64,000 nt of DNA from Paraburkholderia acidipaludis NBRC 101816 (GTDB lineage: Bacteria; Pseudomonadota; Gammaproteobacteria; Burkholderiales; Burkholderiaceae), in contig NZ_BAXZ01000010.1 in assembly GCF_000684975.1 (NCBI RefSeq), forward strand, positions 62,001 through 126,000. The letters are read 5' to 3'. Numbering within the stretch: position 1 is the stretch's first letter; every line of letters begins with the position of its first letter. This document shows, piece by piece, positions 18,092 through 26,949 of this stretch. Position numbers and translations under genes: made by a program. Under the pieces are notes generated by a model. The model was given only the letters and a program-made list of their open reading frames with translations, made no database searches and was not told where the DNA came from.

Positions 18092-18119
18092 AGCCCGCCA
18101 TATCGGCGGGCTTTTTTTT
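18092..18119 (+). terminator. rne intrinsic terminator
   Basis: AGCCCGCC pairs with GGCGGGCT around a five-base loop and is followed by a run of eight T. It sits 65 bases after the rne stop, so moaA probably needs its own promoter in the 80 bases that follow. Confidence 0.88.
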
Positions 18120-18197
18120 GATATATCACTGCCTCTCCGTGAGGCGGACGGGGTGGAGGTTCGGCTAAAATTCAACCAACACCCGAACGAAGCCACG

Positions 18198-19310
18198 ATG
18201 TCCCGACGCATCATTCCTGTTGCCGATGCCCGCACGCTGCCGCCCCACGCGGCGGATGGTGCCGCGCGCGCGCCGTCCGGCGAGGTTCTCGACACCCTCG
18301 TGCGGCCCTTGCGCGATCTGCGCATCTCGGTCACGGACCGCTGCAACTTCCGGTGCGTCTACTGCATGCCGCGCGAAGTGTTCGACAAGAACTACCCGTT
18401 CCTGCCGCACGCCGCCCTCCTCTCGCTCGAGGAAATCGAGCGCCTCGCGCGGCTTTTCGTCGCGCACGGCGTCACGAAGATCCGCCTGACCGGGGGCGAA
18501 CCGCTCCTGCGCAAGAACATCGAGTTCCTGATCGAACGTCTCGCTGCGTTGCGCACGCCCGAAGGCGAGCCGCTCGACCTCACGCTCACGACCAACGGGT
18601 CGTTGCTGGCCCGCAAGGCGCGCACGCTGCGCGACGCCGGTCTCGCGCGCGTCACCGTGAGCCTCGACGCCCTCGACGACGCGCTCTTTCGCCGCATGAA
18701 CGACGCCGACTTCGCGGTCGCCGACGTGCTCGAGGGCATCGCGGCCGCGCAGGCCGCGGGCCTCGCGCCGCTGAAGGTCAACATGGTGGTCAAGCGCGGC
18801 ACCAACGACAGCGAAATCGTGCCGATGGCTCGGCACTTCCGCGGCTCGGGCGTGACGCTGCGCTTTATCGAATACATGGACGTGGGCAGCTCGAACGGCT
18901 GGAACATGACCGAGGTGCTGCCCTCGGCGGACGTCGTCGCGCGCATCGCCGAGCACTTTCCGCTCGTGCCGCTCGAAGCCCACGACGCGGCAGAGACCGC
19001 GCAACGCTGGGGCTACGCCGACGGCGCAGGGGAAATCGGCGTGATCTCCAGCGTGACGCGCGCGTTCTGCGGCACCTGCACGCGCGCGCGCCTCTCGACC
19101 GAGGGCAAGCTGTACCTGTGCCTGTTCGCCTCGATGGGATACGACTTGCGCGCGCTCCTGCGCAACGGCGCCGGCGACGCAGCGGTCTCGGCGGCCATCG
19201 CCCAGGTCTGGGAAGGCCGCGCCGACCGCTACTCGCAGTTGCGCGGCAGTGCCGCCGCTCCCGCAGAGTCCAACGAACGCCGCATCGAAATGTCCTATAT
19301 CGGCGGATAA
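18198..19310 (+). CDS. moaA: GTP 3',8-cyclase (MoaA)
   Basis: Radical-SAM enzyme of molybdenum cofactor synthesis; with MoaC converts GTP to cyclic pyranopterin monophosphate. 370 residues. The N-terminal SAM cluster is Cys49, Cys53 and Cys56 (DRCNFRCVYCMP); the C-terminal substrate-binding cluster is Cys291, Cys294 and Cys308 (AFCGTCTRARLS). The C-terminal Gly-Gly needed for activity is present (YIGG). Start at 18198 chosen because the upstream in-frame region contains the rne terminator. Confidence 0.96.
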   Translation: MSRRIIPVADARTLPPHAADGAARAPSGEVLDTLVRPLRDLRISVTDRCNFRCVYCMPREVFDKNYPFLPHAALLSLEEIERLARLFVAHGVTKIRLTGGEPLLRKNIEFLIERLAALRTPEGEPLDLTLTTNGSLLARKARTLRDAGLARVTVSLDALDDALFRRMNDADFAVADVLEGIAAAQAAGLAPLKVNMVVKRGTNDSEIVPMARHFRGSGVTLRFIEYMDVGSSNGWNMTEVLPSADVVARIAEHFPLVPLEAHDAAETAQRWGYADGAGEIGVISSVTRAFCGTCTRARLSTEGKLYLCLFASMGYDLRALLRNGAGDAAVSAAIAQVWEGRADRYSQLRGSAAAPAESNERRIEMSYIGG

Positions 19311-19317
19311 ATTGCCG

Positions 19318-19938
19318 ATGTTCGCCAACCTGCCCGCCGCCGCCATCACGGGACTCGTGCTCGCGGGCGGACGCGGCCAGCGCATGGGCGGCGCCGACAA
19401 AGGCCTGCAGGCGCTACATGGCCGGCCGCTCGCGGCGCACGTGCTCGCGCGGCTCGCGCCCCAGGTCGGCACACTGGCGATCAGCGCCAACCGCCACGCC
19501 GAAACCTACGCGGCGCTCGGCGCCCCATGGCATGCGCAGGTGCTCGCCGACACCGTTCCCGATTACCCCGGCCCGCTCGCGGGCCTGCTGGCCGGGCTCG
19601 CCGCGGCGCGCACCGACTGGCTGCTGGCCGCACCGTGCGATTCGCCCTGGCTGCCCGCCGATCTGGCGACGCGGCTGTCGACTGCGGCACTCGCCGAAAA
19701 CGCCGGCATCGCGACCGTCACCACCACCAACACCGCCGGCGAAGTTTCCCTGCACCCGGTCTTCGTGCTGCTGCGCACGGCGCTTGCCGACGACCTCGCG
19801 AGTTTTCTGAACGCGGGCGAGCGCAAGGTGCGCGCGTGGTACGGGCGCCACAAGACAGTCGAAGTGGCCTTTGCCGAGGAACGTGCGTTTTACAATATCA
19901 ACTCTTTGCAGCAGCTCGCCGACCTCGACCGTGCCTGA
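19318..19938 (+). CDS. mobA: Molybdenum cofactor guanylyltransferase (MobA)
   Basis: Transfers GMP to molybdopterin to make the guanine dinucleotide form of the cofactor. 206 residues. The N-terminal GTP-binding loop is LVLAGGRGQRMGGADKGL; PDYPGPLAGLLAGL and APCDSPWLPADL are the other conserved segments. Starts seven bases after the moaA stop, so co-transcribed. The ATG at 19318 places the signature loop at the normal distance from the N-terminus. Confidence 0.94.
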   Translation: MFANLPAAAITGLVLAGGRGQRMGGADKGLQALHGRPLAAHVLARLAPQVGTLAISANRHAETYAALGAPWHAQVLADTVPDYPGPLAGLLAGLAAARTDWLLAAPCDSPWLPADLATRLSTAALAENAGIATVTTTNTAGEVSLHPVFVLLRTALADDLASFLNAGERKVRAWYGRHKTVEVAFAEERAFYNINSLQQLADLDRA

Positions 19939-20060
19939 CTAACGGGATAACGGGAGCAATGCAGGAGCGCCCTGCGAGCCACCGCCCCGAGGCATATCAG
20001 GCATGCCCACCCGTACGACCGCCGCACCCGACCGGGCTTAACGCGCCGCCTCTCCACCCG

Positions 20061-21359
20061 ATGACCACGCTTAACACTTTGTCCGGTTGCGTCAGCCGTT
20101 ACGATCCTCAAGCCCTGCCCGTAAGCGCCGCCCAGGCCATCGTGCTGCAATGGGTCACGCCGCTGGCCGCAAGCGAGCGCGTACCGCTGCGCGATGCCCT
20201 GGCGCGCGTGCTCGCCGCGGACGTGGTCTCGCCGATCGACGTCCCCGCGCACGACAACGCCGCCATGGACGGCTACGCGTTCGACGGTGCCGCGCTGCAA
20301 ACCCATACTGGCGACACGCTGACCCTTGAGGTCGCAGGCAAGGCCTTTGCAGGGCATCCGTACGCGGGCGGAATCGCAGCGAACGCGTGCGCGCGCATCA
20401 TGACCGGCGCGCCGATGCCCGCCGGCTGCGACACGGTCGTCCCGCAGGAGCACGCGCAGCGCGAAGGCGATCGCGTGACGTTTGCCGCGCAAGCCGTCGC
20501 GCGCGGCGCAAACCGCCGCCGCCGCGGCGAAGATCTCGCGCAGGGCAGCGCCGCCCTGCGCGCCGGCCGCATCCTGCGCGCCTCCGACATCGGCCTGATC
20601 GCTTCGCTCGGCTTCACCGACGTCGACGTGAAGCAACGGCTGCGCGTGGCCTACTTCTCGACCGGCGACGAACTGCGCTCGCCGGGCGAGCCGCTGGACG
20701 CGGGCTGCATCTACGACAGCAACCGCTACACGCTGGGCGCCATGCTCAAGCGGCTCGACGTCGAAGCCATCGACCTCGGCCTCGTGCGCGACGAACCGGC
20801 CGCCCTCGCCGCCACGCTGAAGCTGGGCGCCGAGTGCGCCGACGTGGTACTGACTTCGGGCGGCGTTTCGGTTGGCGAAGCGGATTTCACGCGCCAGCAG
20901 TTGCAGACGCTCGGCGATGTCACGTTCTGGGGCCTCGCGATGCGCCCCGGCCGACCGCTCGCGTTCGGCCGCATCTGGTCGGGCGGCAGGCCCGGCGCGG
21001 GGCGCGCGGCGCTCCTCTTCGGCTTGCCGGGCAACCCGGTCGCGACGATGGTGACGTTCTACCAGATCGTGCGCCCCGCCCTGCTGGCCATGGCAGGCGC
21101 CGCCCCGCAGCCCGTGCCGCTGATCCCGGCGCGCTGCGACGCGCCGATCCGCAAGCGGGCCGGCCGCACCGAATTCCAGCGCGGCGAGGCGCACCGCGAC
21201 GAACGCGGCGAATGGCGCGTCACGCCAACGGGATCACAAAGTTCCGGCGCGCTCAGCACCATGAGCGAGGCAAATTGCTTTATCGTGCTCGCCCATGAAG
21301 CCTCCGATCTCGACGCCGGCGAAGCCGTCGAGATCATGCTTTTCGACGGACTCGTCTAA
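20061..21359 (+). CDS. moeA: Molybdopterin molybdenumtransferase (MoeA)
   Basis: Inserts molybdate into adenylylated molybdopterin. 432 residues from ATG 20061. Key segments: PAHDNAAMDGYAFDG (domain I), TGAPMPAGCDTVVPQE, STGDELRSPGEPLDAGCIYDSN and TSGGVSVGEADF with GLPGNPVATMV (active-site domain III). An in-frame ATG at 19959 has GGGAG two bases upstream but would add 34 poorly conserved-looking residues, so the inner start is preferred with moderate confidence. Third molybdenum cofactor gene in the row. Confidence 0.93.
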   Translation: MTTLNTLSGCVSRYDPQALPVSAAQAIVLQWVTPLAASERVPLRDALARVLAADVVSPIDVPAHDNAAMDGYAFDGAALQTHTGDTLTLEVAGKAFAGHPYAGGIAANACARIMTGAPMPAGCDTVVPQEHAQREGDRVTFAAQAVARGANRRRRGEDLAQGSAALRAGRILRASDIGLIASLGFTDVDVKQRLRVAYFSTGDELRSPGEPLDAGCIYDSNRYTLGAMLKRLDVEAIDLGLVRDEPAALAATLKLGAECADVVLTSGGVSVGEADFTRQQLQTLGDVTFWGLAMRPGRPLAFGRIWSGGRPGAGRAALLFGLPGNPVATMVTFYQIVRPALLAMAGAAPQPVPLIPARCDAPIRKRAGRTEFQRGEAHRDERGEWRVTPTGSQSSGALSTMSEANCFIVLAHEASDLDAGEAVEIMLFDGLV

Positions 21360-21426
21360 CACGGGCCAATCCATTCCAGCCTTTGTCGAATTCGACACGT
21401 CCACCACGTCATACGGACCGACTCAC

Positions 21427-21702
21427 ATGAAAAAACAGATCTCGTTCATTGCCGCGGGGCAGACTGCCAAGGCGCTCATCCTCGTGTACCTGACGTTCAG
21501 CGTGCCGCTCGTGCTGCTCGTCGCCGTCGTCGCGTTCCTGCGCTACGGCACCTTCGAACTGGCCACCGTCTTCAGCGCGCTGCTGCTCAACGCCATCGTC
21601 GGCTTCATCCTGCTGTGGATCGCCTGCCACGCCTATAACTGGGTCGCGGCGCGCTTCGGCGGCATCGAAATCCACCTTACCGACGCGCCGGAGGAAGCGT
21701 AA
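21427..21702 (+). CDS. Small two-helix membrane protein, unknown function
   Basis: 91 residues with two transmembrane helices (about 18-40, LILVYLTFSVPLVLLVAVVAF; about 48-70, VFSALLLNAIVGFILLWIA) and a short acidic C-terminus. The stop overlaps the next start (TAATG), so it is translated with the GNAT gene. No domain recognised. It is a real gene by codon usage and tight coupling. Confidence 0.8.
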   Translation: MKKQISFIAAGQTAKALILVYLTFSVPLVLLVAVVAFLRYGTFELATVFSALLLNAIVGFILLWIACHAYNWVAARFGGIEIHLTDAPEEA

Positions 21703-22196
21703 TGCCGGCGACGATCCGCGCAGCCGCGCCGGCCGACGTCGGCGCCATGCACGCGTTGATGTACGAACTGGCCGAGTTCGAAAAACTCACGCATCTGTTC
21801 GTCGGCACGCCCGAGGGGCTCGCCGACGCGCTCTTCGGCGCGCGTCCCGCGGCGGAGGCGCTGGTCGCCGAAGAGGCCGGGAAGATCGTCGGCTATGCGC
21901 TCTTCTTCCACAATTATTCGACCTTCCTCGGCCGCCGCGGGCTCTATCTCGAAGACCTCTACGTGCAGCCGTCGCAGCGCGGCACCGGCCTCGGCACGGC
22001 GATGCTGCGCGCGCTCGCGGCCATCGCCGTGGAACGTCAGTGCGGACGCTTCGAGTGGACCGTGCTCGACTGGAACCAGCCGGCCATCAGCTTCTACGAG
22101 AAGATGGGCGCCACCGTGCTGCCGGAATGGCGCGTCGTGCGCGTGGCCGGCGAGGCGCTCGAACGCCTCGCCACGCCGGCCGAACAGCCGGCCTGA
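21702..22196 (+). CDS. GNAT family N-acetyltransferase
   Basis: 164 residues. Acetyl-CoA binding motif A is LYLEDLYVQPSQRGTGLGTAM near 82-104 (Arg/Gln-x-x-Gly-x-Gly), followed by ALAAIAVERQCGRFEWTVLDWNQPAISFYEKMGA, the usual motif B region. The N-terminus IRAAAPADVGAMHALMYELAEFEK resembles spermidine/spermine-type acetyltransferases. The acceptor cannot be told from sequence; a diamine is possible. Confidence 0.88.
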   Translation: MPATIRAAAPADVGAMHALMYELAEFEKLTHLFVGTPEGLADALFGARPAAEALVAEEAGKIVGYALFFHNYSTFLGRRGLYLEDLYVQPSQRGTGLGTAMLRALAAIAVERQCGRFEWTVLDWNQPAISFYEKMGATVLPEWRVVRVAGEALERLATPAEQPA

Positions 22197-22204
22197 ACCC
22201 GCGC

Positions 22205-23716
22205 CTATTCGTCGGCGGCGCCGTTGCGCAAGGCGTCGCCCAGCAGGTCCGTCGCTTCCTCGCCCGGCAGCGCCTCCACGTCGCGCAGCTTGCGGTTCAT
22301 CGCGCGTGTGCGCACCTCGGCGGCCTCGATCGAGCGCGTCACCGTTTCGAGCTGCGATTTCGTCTTTGCGAGCACATCGCCGAACTTGCCGAACTCCGTC
22401 TTTACCGCGCCCAGCACCTGCCACACCTCGCTTGAGCGGCGCTCGATGGCGAGCGTGCGGAAACCCATCTGCAGGCTGTTGAGCAGCGCCGTGAGCGTGG
22501 TGGGGCCGGCCACCGTCACGCGGAAATCGCGCTGCAGCAGGTCGGTCAGACCCGGGCGGCGCAGGATCTCCGCGTAGAGTCCCTCGGTCGGCAGAAACAG
22601 CAGCGCGAAGTCCGTGGTGTGCGGCGGCGCGACGTACTTCTCCGCAATCGTGCGCGCCTCGGCCCGCACGCGCGCCTCCAGCGCGCGGCCCGCTTCCTCG
22701 ATGGCCGGCACGTCGGCGCGCTCCTGCGCGTCGATCAGGCGCTCGTAGTCCTCGCGCGGGAATTTCGCGTCCACCGGCAGCCACACGGGCGCGGCCGTGC
22801 CGTCGGCGCCCTCGCCCAGACCGCGTCCTGGCAGGCGAATCGCGAACTCGACGCGTTCGTTGCTCTTCGGCACCGTCGCCACGTTCTTCGCGTACTGGTC
22901 GGGCGTGAGCATCTGTTCGAGCAGCGCCTCGAGCTGGACCTCGCCCCACGTGCCGCGCGTCTTCACGTTCGTGAGCACCTTCTTCAGGTCGCCGACACCG
23001 GCCGCCAGCGTCTGCATCTCGCCCAGCCCGCGATGCACCTGCTCCAGACGATCCGACACGAGCTTGAACGACGCGCCAAGGCGCTGTTCGAGCGTCGCAT
23101 GCAGCTTTTCGTCGACGGTGCGGCGCATCTCTTCGAGCTTCGCGGCGTTGTTCGCCTCGATGTCCTTCAGGCGCTGCTCCAGCGTCGCGCGCACTTCGGC
23201 GAAGCGCCGGTCGTTCGCCTCCGTGAGCTGCGCGAGCTGCTGCGCCAACACGCCGCCGAAATGGCGCAGCGCGGCGCCCTGCTCGTCGCGCGCCTGCTGC
23301 GCCTGCTGCTGCAGGCTCTGGCGCACCGCTTCGAGCTGCTGCGCGTTGGTCTCGGTCAGCTTGACGAGCTGCTGCGCGAAACCGTCGATCTGGTTGTTCT
23401 GCACCGTCGCAATGCTGGTGAGGTGCGCGGCCAGCGCCTGCTGCACCTGGGCGAAGCCGCCGCCGAACTCGCTGCGCGAGGCCTGCGCCGTGCGCGCGAT
23501 TTCGTTGCGCAGTTCGCGTTCGATGCGCTCAGCGGCACGCGACTGCGTCTCGGTCGAGGCGGCGAGGCGGTCGCTTAACGCATCCAGCCCTTCGTGGAGC
23601 GCGTGCGCCGCATCGGCTTCGTCGCCCCGGCGAGCGCGCATCAGCACGACGAGCGCGACAACGAGAGCTATCGCGACCAGCAGCGTCGCGACGGACATCA
23701 ACAGCAACGGACTCAT
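22205..23716 (-). CDS. rmuC: DNA recombination protein RmuC
   Basis: 503 residues. N-terminal membrane anchor (LLLMSVATLLVAIALVVALV), then a long Gln/Ala/Glu-rich coiled coil to about residue 260, then the RmuC nuclease-like domain containing GTWGEVQLEALLEQML, LPVDAKFPREDYERL and FLPTEGLYAEIL. RmuC limits inversion at short inverted repeats and has a restriction-nuclease-like fold. Overlaps the upstream dehydrogenase gene by four bases. Confidence 0.94.
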   Translation of the reverse strand: MSPLLLMSVATLLVAIALVVALVVLMRARRGDEADAAHALHEGLDALSDRLAASTETQSRAAERIERELRNEIARTAQASRSEFGGGFAQVQQALAAHLTSIATVQNNQIDGFAQQLVKLTETNAQQLEAVRQSLQQQAQQARDEQGAALRHFGGVLAQQLAQLTEANDRRFAEVRATLEQRLKDIEANNAAKLEEMRRTVDEKLHATLEQRLGASFKLVSDRLEQVHRGLGEMQTLAAGVGDLKKVLTNVKTRGTWGEVQLEALLEQMLTPDQYAKNVATVPKSNERVEFAIRLPGRGLGEGADGTAAPVWLPVDAKFPREDYERLIDAQERADVPAIEEAGRALEARVRAEARTIAEKYVAPPHTTDFALLFLPTEGLYAEILRRPGLTDLLQRDFRVTVAGPTTLTALLNSLQMGFRTLAIERRSSEVWQVLGAVKTEFGKFGDVLAKTKSQLETVTRSIEAAEVRTRAMNRKLRDVEALPGEEATDLLGDALRNGAADE

Positions 23717-24702
23717 GAACGGGCTTTCCCCATGACGTCAGGATTGATCGGATTGGGCGGGCGTCCCGCGCGCGGCCCCTCGCCCAGCGCGGCGATGAGA
23801 TTGTCGGCGGCGAGGTTCGCCATGGCGCGGCGTGTCGCCTCGCTCGCGCTCGCGATATGCGGCGTGAGCACGACGTTGGGCACGGTCAGCAGCGCCGGAT
23901 GCACCTTCGGCTCGCCTTCGAACACGTCGAGGCCCGCTGCCGCGATGCGGCGCTCGCGCAGCGCCTCGGCCAGCGCGGCGTCGTCGACAATGCCGCCGCG
24001 CGCGACATTGGTGAGCGTCGCCGTGGGCTTCATCAGCGCAAGCTCCGCCGCGCCGATCGTGTGATGGTTTTCCGCCGTGTAGGGCAGCACGAGGACGACG
24101 TGATCGGCCTCGCGCAGCAGCGCCTCCTTCGTGCGGTATTCGGCATTCAGCGCGGATTCGATTTCCGGCGCGACGCGCGAGCGGTTGTGATAGATCACGC
24201 GCATGTTGAAGCCCTGCGCGCGCCGCGCGATCGCCTGGCCGATGCGGCCCATGCCGACGACGCCGAGCGTCGAGCCGTAGACGTCGGGCCCGATAAACAT
24301 GTCGTACGACCACTTCTCCCACTTGCCCGCGCGCAGGTAGTGCTCCGATTCCGTGATGCGGCGCGCGGCCGCCATCATCAGCGCCCAGCCGAAGTCGGCC
24401 GTGGTTTCGTTGAGCACGTCGGGCGTGTTGGTGCCCAGCACGTTCGCGGCATTGAACGCCGCCATGTCGAAGTTGTTGTACCCCACGGCCATATTCGCGA
24501 CCACTCGCAGGCGCGGCGCGGCCGCGAGCATCGCGGCGTTGATCGGGTCGCCGGCCGTGAGCGCGCCGTCCTTGTCGGCGAGACGCCGCGCGAGCTCGTC
24601 GGCCGGCAGCGCGTCGCCGTTGTTCCAGTCCACCTCGAAATGCTGCTTGAGGCGCTCGATCACGTCGGGAAAAATGGGCCGCGCCACGAGGATCTTCTGC
24701 AT
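23713..24702 (-). CDS. D-2-hydroxyacid dehydrogenase (glyoxylate/hydroxypyruvate reductase type)
   Basis: 329 residues. NAD(P)-binding loop LGVVGMGRIGQAIARRA near 150, catalytic Arg in NVARGGIVDDAALAEAL and His in LTPHIASASEATRRAM are the family's active-site segments. The Arg-rich loop after the beta-2 strand (HNRSRV) suggests NADPH preference, as in glyoxylate reductases such as GhrB. The ATG at 24702 follows GGAGAG; a longer frame has no ribosome site. Translationally coupled to rmuC. Confidence 0.9.
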   Translation of the reverse strand: MQKILVARPIFPDVIERLKQHFEVDWNNGDALPADELARRLADKDGALTAGDPINAAMLAAAPRLRVVANMAVGYNNFDMAAFNAANVLGTNTPDVLNETTADFGWALMMAAARRITESEHYLRAGKWEKWSYDMFIGPDVYGSTLGVVGMGRIGQAIARRAQGFNMRVIYHNRSRVAPEIESALNAEYRTKEALLREADHVVLVLPYTAENHHTIGAAELALMKPTATLTNVARGGIVDDAALAEALRERRIAAAGLDVFEGEPKVHPALLTVPNVVLTPHIASASEATRRAMANLAADNLIAALGEGPRAGRPPNPINPDVMGKARS

Positions 24703-24745
24703 CGTTGCTCTCCACTTCGGTTTCGGTTGCATACGCGGGCGACGC

Positions 24746-26176
24746 TCAGGCGAAAAAGAGCCAGGTCGCCGCAAGAAATATCGGCACAAGTATCGCGCAG
24801 GACCAGCCAAGATAGCCGAAGAAACCCGGCATGCGCACGCCGCGCGATTCCGCGATCGCCTTCACCATGAAATTCGGCGCGTTGCCGATGTAGGTGTTTG
24901 CTCCCATCAGCACCGCACCCGCGGAAATCGCCGCGAGCGTCCTGGCGCCCGATGTCATGAGCGTCTGGGCGTCGCCGCCCGCGAGATTGAAAAACACGAG
25001 CCAGGTCGGCGCATTGTCGAGGAAGGACGACAAGAGGCCCGTTGCCCAGAAATACATCGCGTCGTTGGGTCGGCCCGGCGCGTCGTTCACGAGGCGGATG
25101 ATGCCCGCGAATGCGCCCGCCTCGCCCGTGCGCAGAATCGCAATGACGGGCGTGATGGTCACGAAGATGCCTGCGAAAAGCTTCGCGACCTCGGCGATGG
25201 GCGCCCAGTTGAATTCGTTGCCGGCACGCGCTTCGCGTGGCGTGAAAACAAGCGACGCGACCGCGAGCAGAACGAGGCCCGCGTCGCGCACGAGGTTCTG
25301 CAGTTCGATGCGCGCCCCCGGCACCGTGAGCGCGATACCCGGCTTCCAGACGCCGCTCAGCAGCACGAGACCGATCACGCCCGCGAGCAGCGCGAAATTG
25401 AACTTGCCGCCGATGCCGAGCCAGCCCATACCAGGCGTCGGAGGCGTCGGGTCGAGGAACGCGGCGCGCGCTTCGTCTCCGCGGGCGAAGAGCCGCACGT
25501 CGATCACATAGAATACGGCGAGCAGCACGCCGCAGACAAAGAGCATCGGCAGGATGAGATGCTGCGTAGTCCAGAAGAAACCCACGCCGTTCAGGAAGCC
25601 GAGAAAGAGCGGCGGATCGCCGAGCGGCGTGAGCATTCCGCCCGCGTTCGCCACGAGAAAAATGAAGAACACCACGACATGCACGTTGTGCCGCCGGTTA
25701 TCGTTCGCGCGCAGGAGCGGCCGGATCAGCAGCATGGCCGCGCCGGTCGTGCCCATGAAGCTCGCGAGCAGCGCGCCCAGCGCGAGGATCGCCGTATTCG
25801 TGCGCGGCGATCCTCGCAGCGTGCCGTACACGCAGATGCCGCCCGCGATCGTGTAAAGCGAGCCGAGCAGGACGATGAACGGCAGATATTCGTCGATCAG
25901 CGCATGCAGGAACATCGGCCAGGCGGCGGCGATGCCGTGCGTCGCCGCGAACGGCACGAGGAATGCGAGCGCCCACGCCGCGGCGATCTTGCCGAAATGC
26001 CGATGCCAGAACACCGGCGCGAACATCGGATAGAAGGCGATCGAGAACAGCATGCCCGCGAACGGCAGCCCCCAGGTGGCGGGGAGCGCCGCACCATCGA
26101 CGCCTTCGGCATGCGCGCAGGCGGGCAGCAGCGCCAGAGCGGCGGCAAGCGCCGCTGCACAGCCCTTGTGCGTCAT
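24746..26176 (-). CDS. NhaD-type sodium:proton antiporter
   Basis: 476 residues, an N-terminal signal-like segment and about 12 hydrophobic helices. The segments SFMGTTGAAMLLIRPLLRAN and ANAGGMLTPLGDPPLFLGFL are typical of the NhaD/ion-transporter superfamily; SSFLDNAPTWLVFFNLAGG is the second pseudo-repeat. Likely exchanges sodium or lithium for protons across the inner membrane. Starts directly at the stop of the LutC gene (TAAATG), so coupled to it. Confidence 0.85.
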   Translation of the reverse strand: MTHKGCAAALAAALALLPACAHAEGVDGAALPATWGLPFAGMLFSIAFYPMFAPVFWHRHFGKIAAAWALAFLVPFAATHGIAAAWPMFLHALIDEYLPFIVLLGSLYTIAGGICVYGTLRGSPRTNTAILALGALLASFMGTTGAAMLLIRPLLRANDNRRHNVHVVVFFIFLVANAGGMLTPLGDPPLFLGFLNGVGFFWTTQHLILPMLFVCGVLLAVFYVIDVRLFARGDEARAAFLDPTPPTPGMGWLGIGGKFNFALLAGVIGLVLLSGVWKPGIALTVPGARIELQNLVRDAGLVLLAVASLVFTPREARAGNEFNWAPIAEVAKLFAGIFVTITPVIAILRTGEAGAFAGIIRLVNDAPGRPNDAMYFWATGLLSSFLDNAPTWLVFFNLAGGDAQTLMTSGARTLAAISAGAVLMGANTYIGNAPNFMVKAIAESRGVRMPGFFGYLGWSCAILVPIFLAATWLFFA

Positions 26177-26839
26177 TTACGCGCCATGCACGACGATGAC
26201 GTGCACGCGGTACGGTCCGTGCGCGCCGAGGATGATGGTCTGTTCGATGTCGCCGGTGCGCGACGGCCCCGAGACGAAATTCACGGCGCGCGGCAACTCG
26301 CCGCGTTCGGCGCGCATTAGCGCGAAGGCATCCTCGTGGCCCGCGACGATGCGCGACGCGGGCACGACGGCCAGGTGCGTTTCGGGCAGCAGCGCGCCCG
26401 AAGCCCAGGTGTCGGGACTCGAAAGCAACACGAGCGTGCCGGTCTCGGCGGTGGCGCAGAAGCAGCCCGTGAGGCCGACCAGATCGCGATCCTCGGGTTT
26501 GCGAAATTCGACCGTCAGGCCAGCGGCAGCCCAGTCGAGCGAAGCGAGCGTGGCCCAGGCCACTGCCTCGACGGCAAGGCCGCGTTCGACGAGATAGCGC
26601 TGCGCGGCGGCCGGCACGGCGGCCATGCCCTCGACTTCCTCGACGGTGCTGGACATCTTCTGCGCCTCGCGCACGAAACGCGCGACGAGGTCGCCTTCCA
26701 GCGTGGGCCTCGGTCCTTCGGGATGACGCGCCAGATAGTCGGCCACGGCCTCGCGTTCGGACGCGGCGGGCGCCGCCTCGCGGCCCTGGGCCGCGCGAAT
26801 GCGCGCGAGTATGCTGCGGCGGGCGGCCGTGGTGTCCAT
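26177..26839 (-). CDS. LutC/YkgG-type LUD domain protein
   Basis: 220 residues with a LUD domain: GLTGCFCATAETGTLVLLSS and LLPETHLAVVPASRIV are the characteristic segments, and SRTGDIEQTIILGAHGP is the conserved C-terminal motif. LutC normally works with LutA and LutB in L-lactate oxidation, but neither is nearby here; instead it lies between pncB and an antiporter. Start at 26839 chosen because the longer frame adds an unlikely Arg-rich leader. Confidence 0.85.
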   Translation of the reverse strand: MDTTAARRSILARIRAAQGREAAPAASEREAVADYLARHPEGPRPTLEGDLVARFVREAQKMSSTVEEVEGMAAVPAAAQRYLVERGLAVEAVAWATLASLDWAAAGLTVEFRKPEDRDLVGLTGCFCATAETGTLVLLSSPDTWASGALLPETHLAVVPASRIVAGHEDAFALMRAERGELPRAVNFVSGPSRTGDIEQTIILGAHGPYRVHVIVVHGA

Positions 26840-26949
26840 GAGCGATCGATCCTCGTTGCGTTGAAGAAAAGCGCGACGCGCTCGCGCGCGGGGCATGGGT
26901 GCCGATTATAACGGCGCACCTCGCGTGCCACCCCGCGCCGCTCAAGGTG

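Noticed and set aside
15738..18101. 787-codon open frame antisense to rne
   Set aside because: Shadow of the GC-rich rne gene; composition is Arg/Gly-rich without any family feature, while the plus strand encodes RNase E with all catalytic residues.
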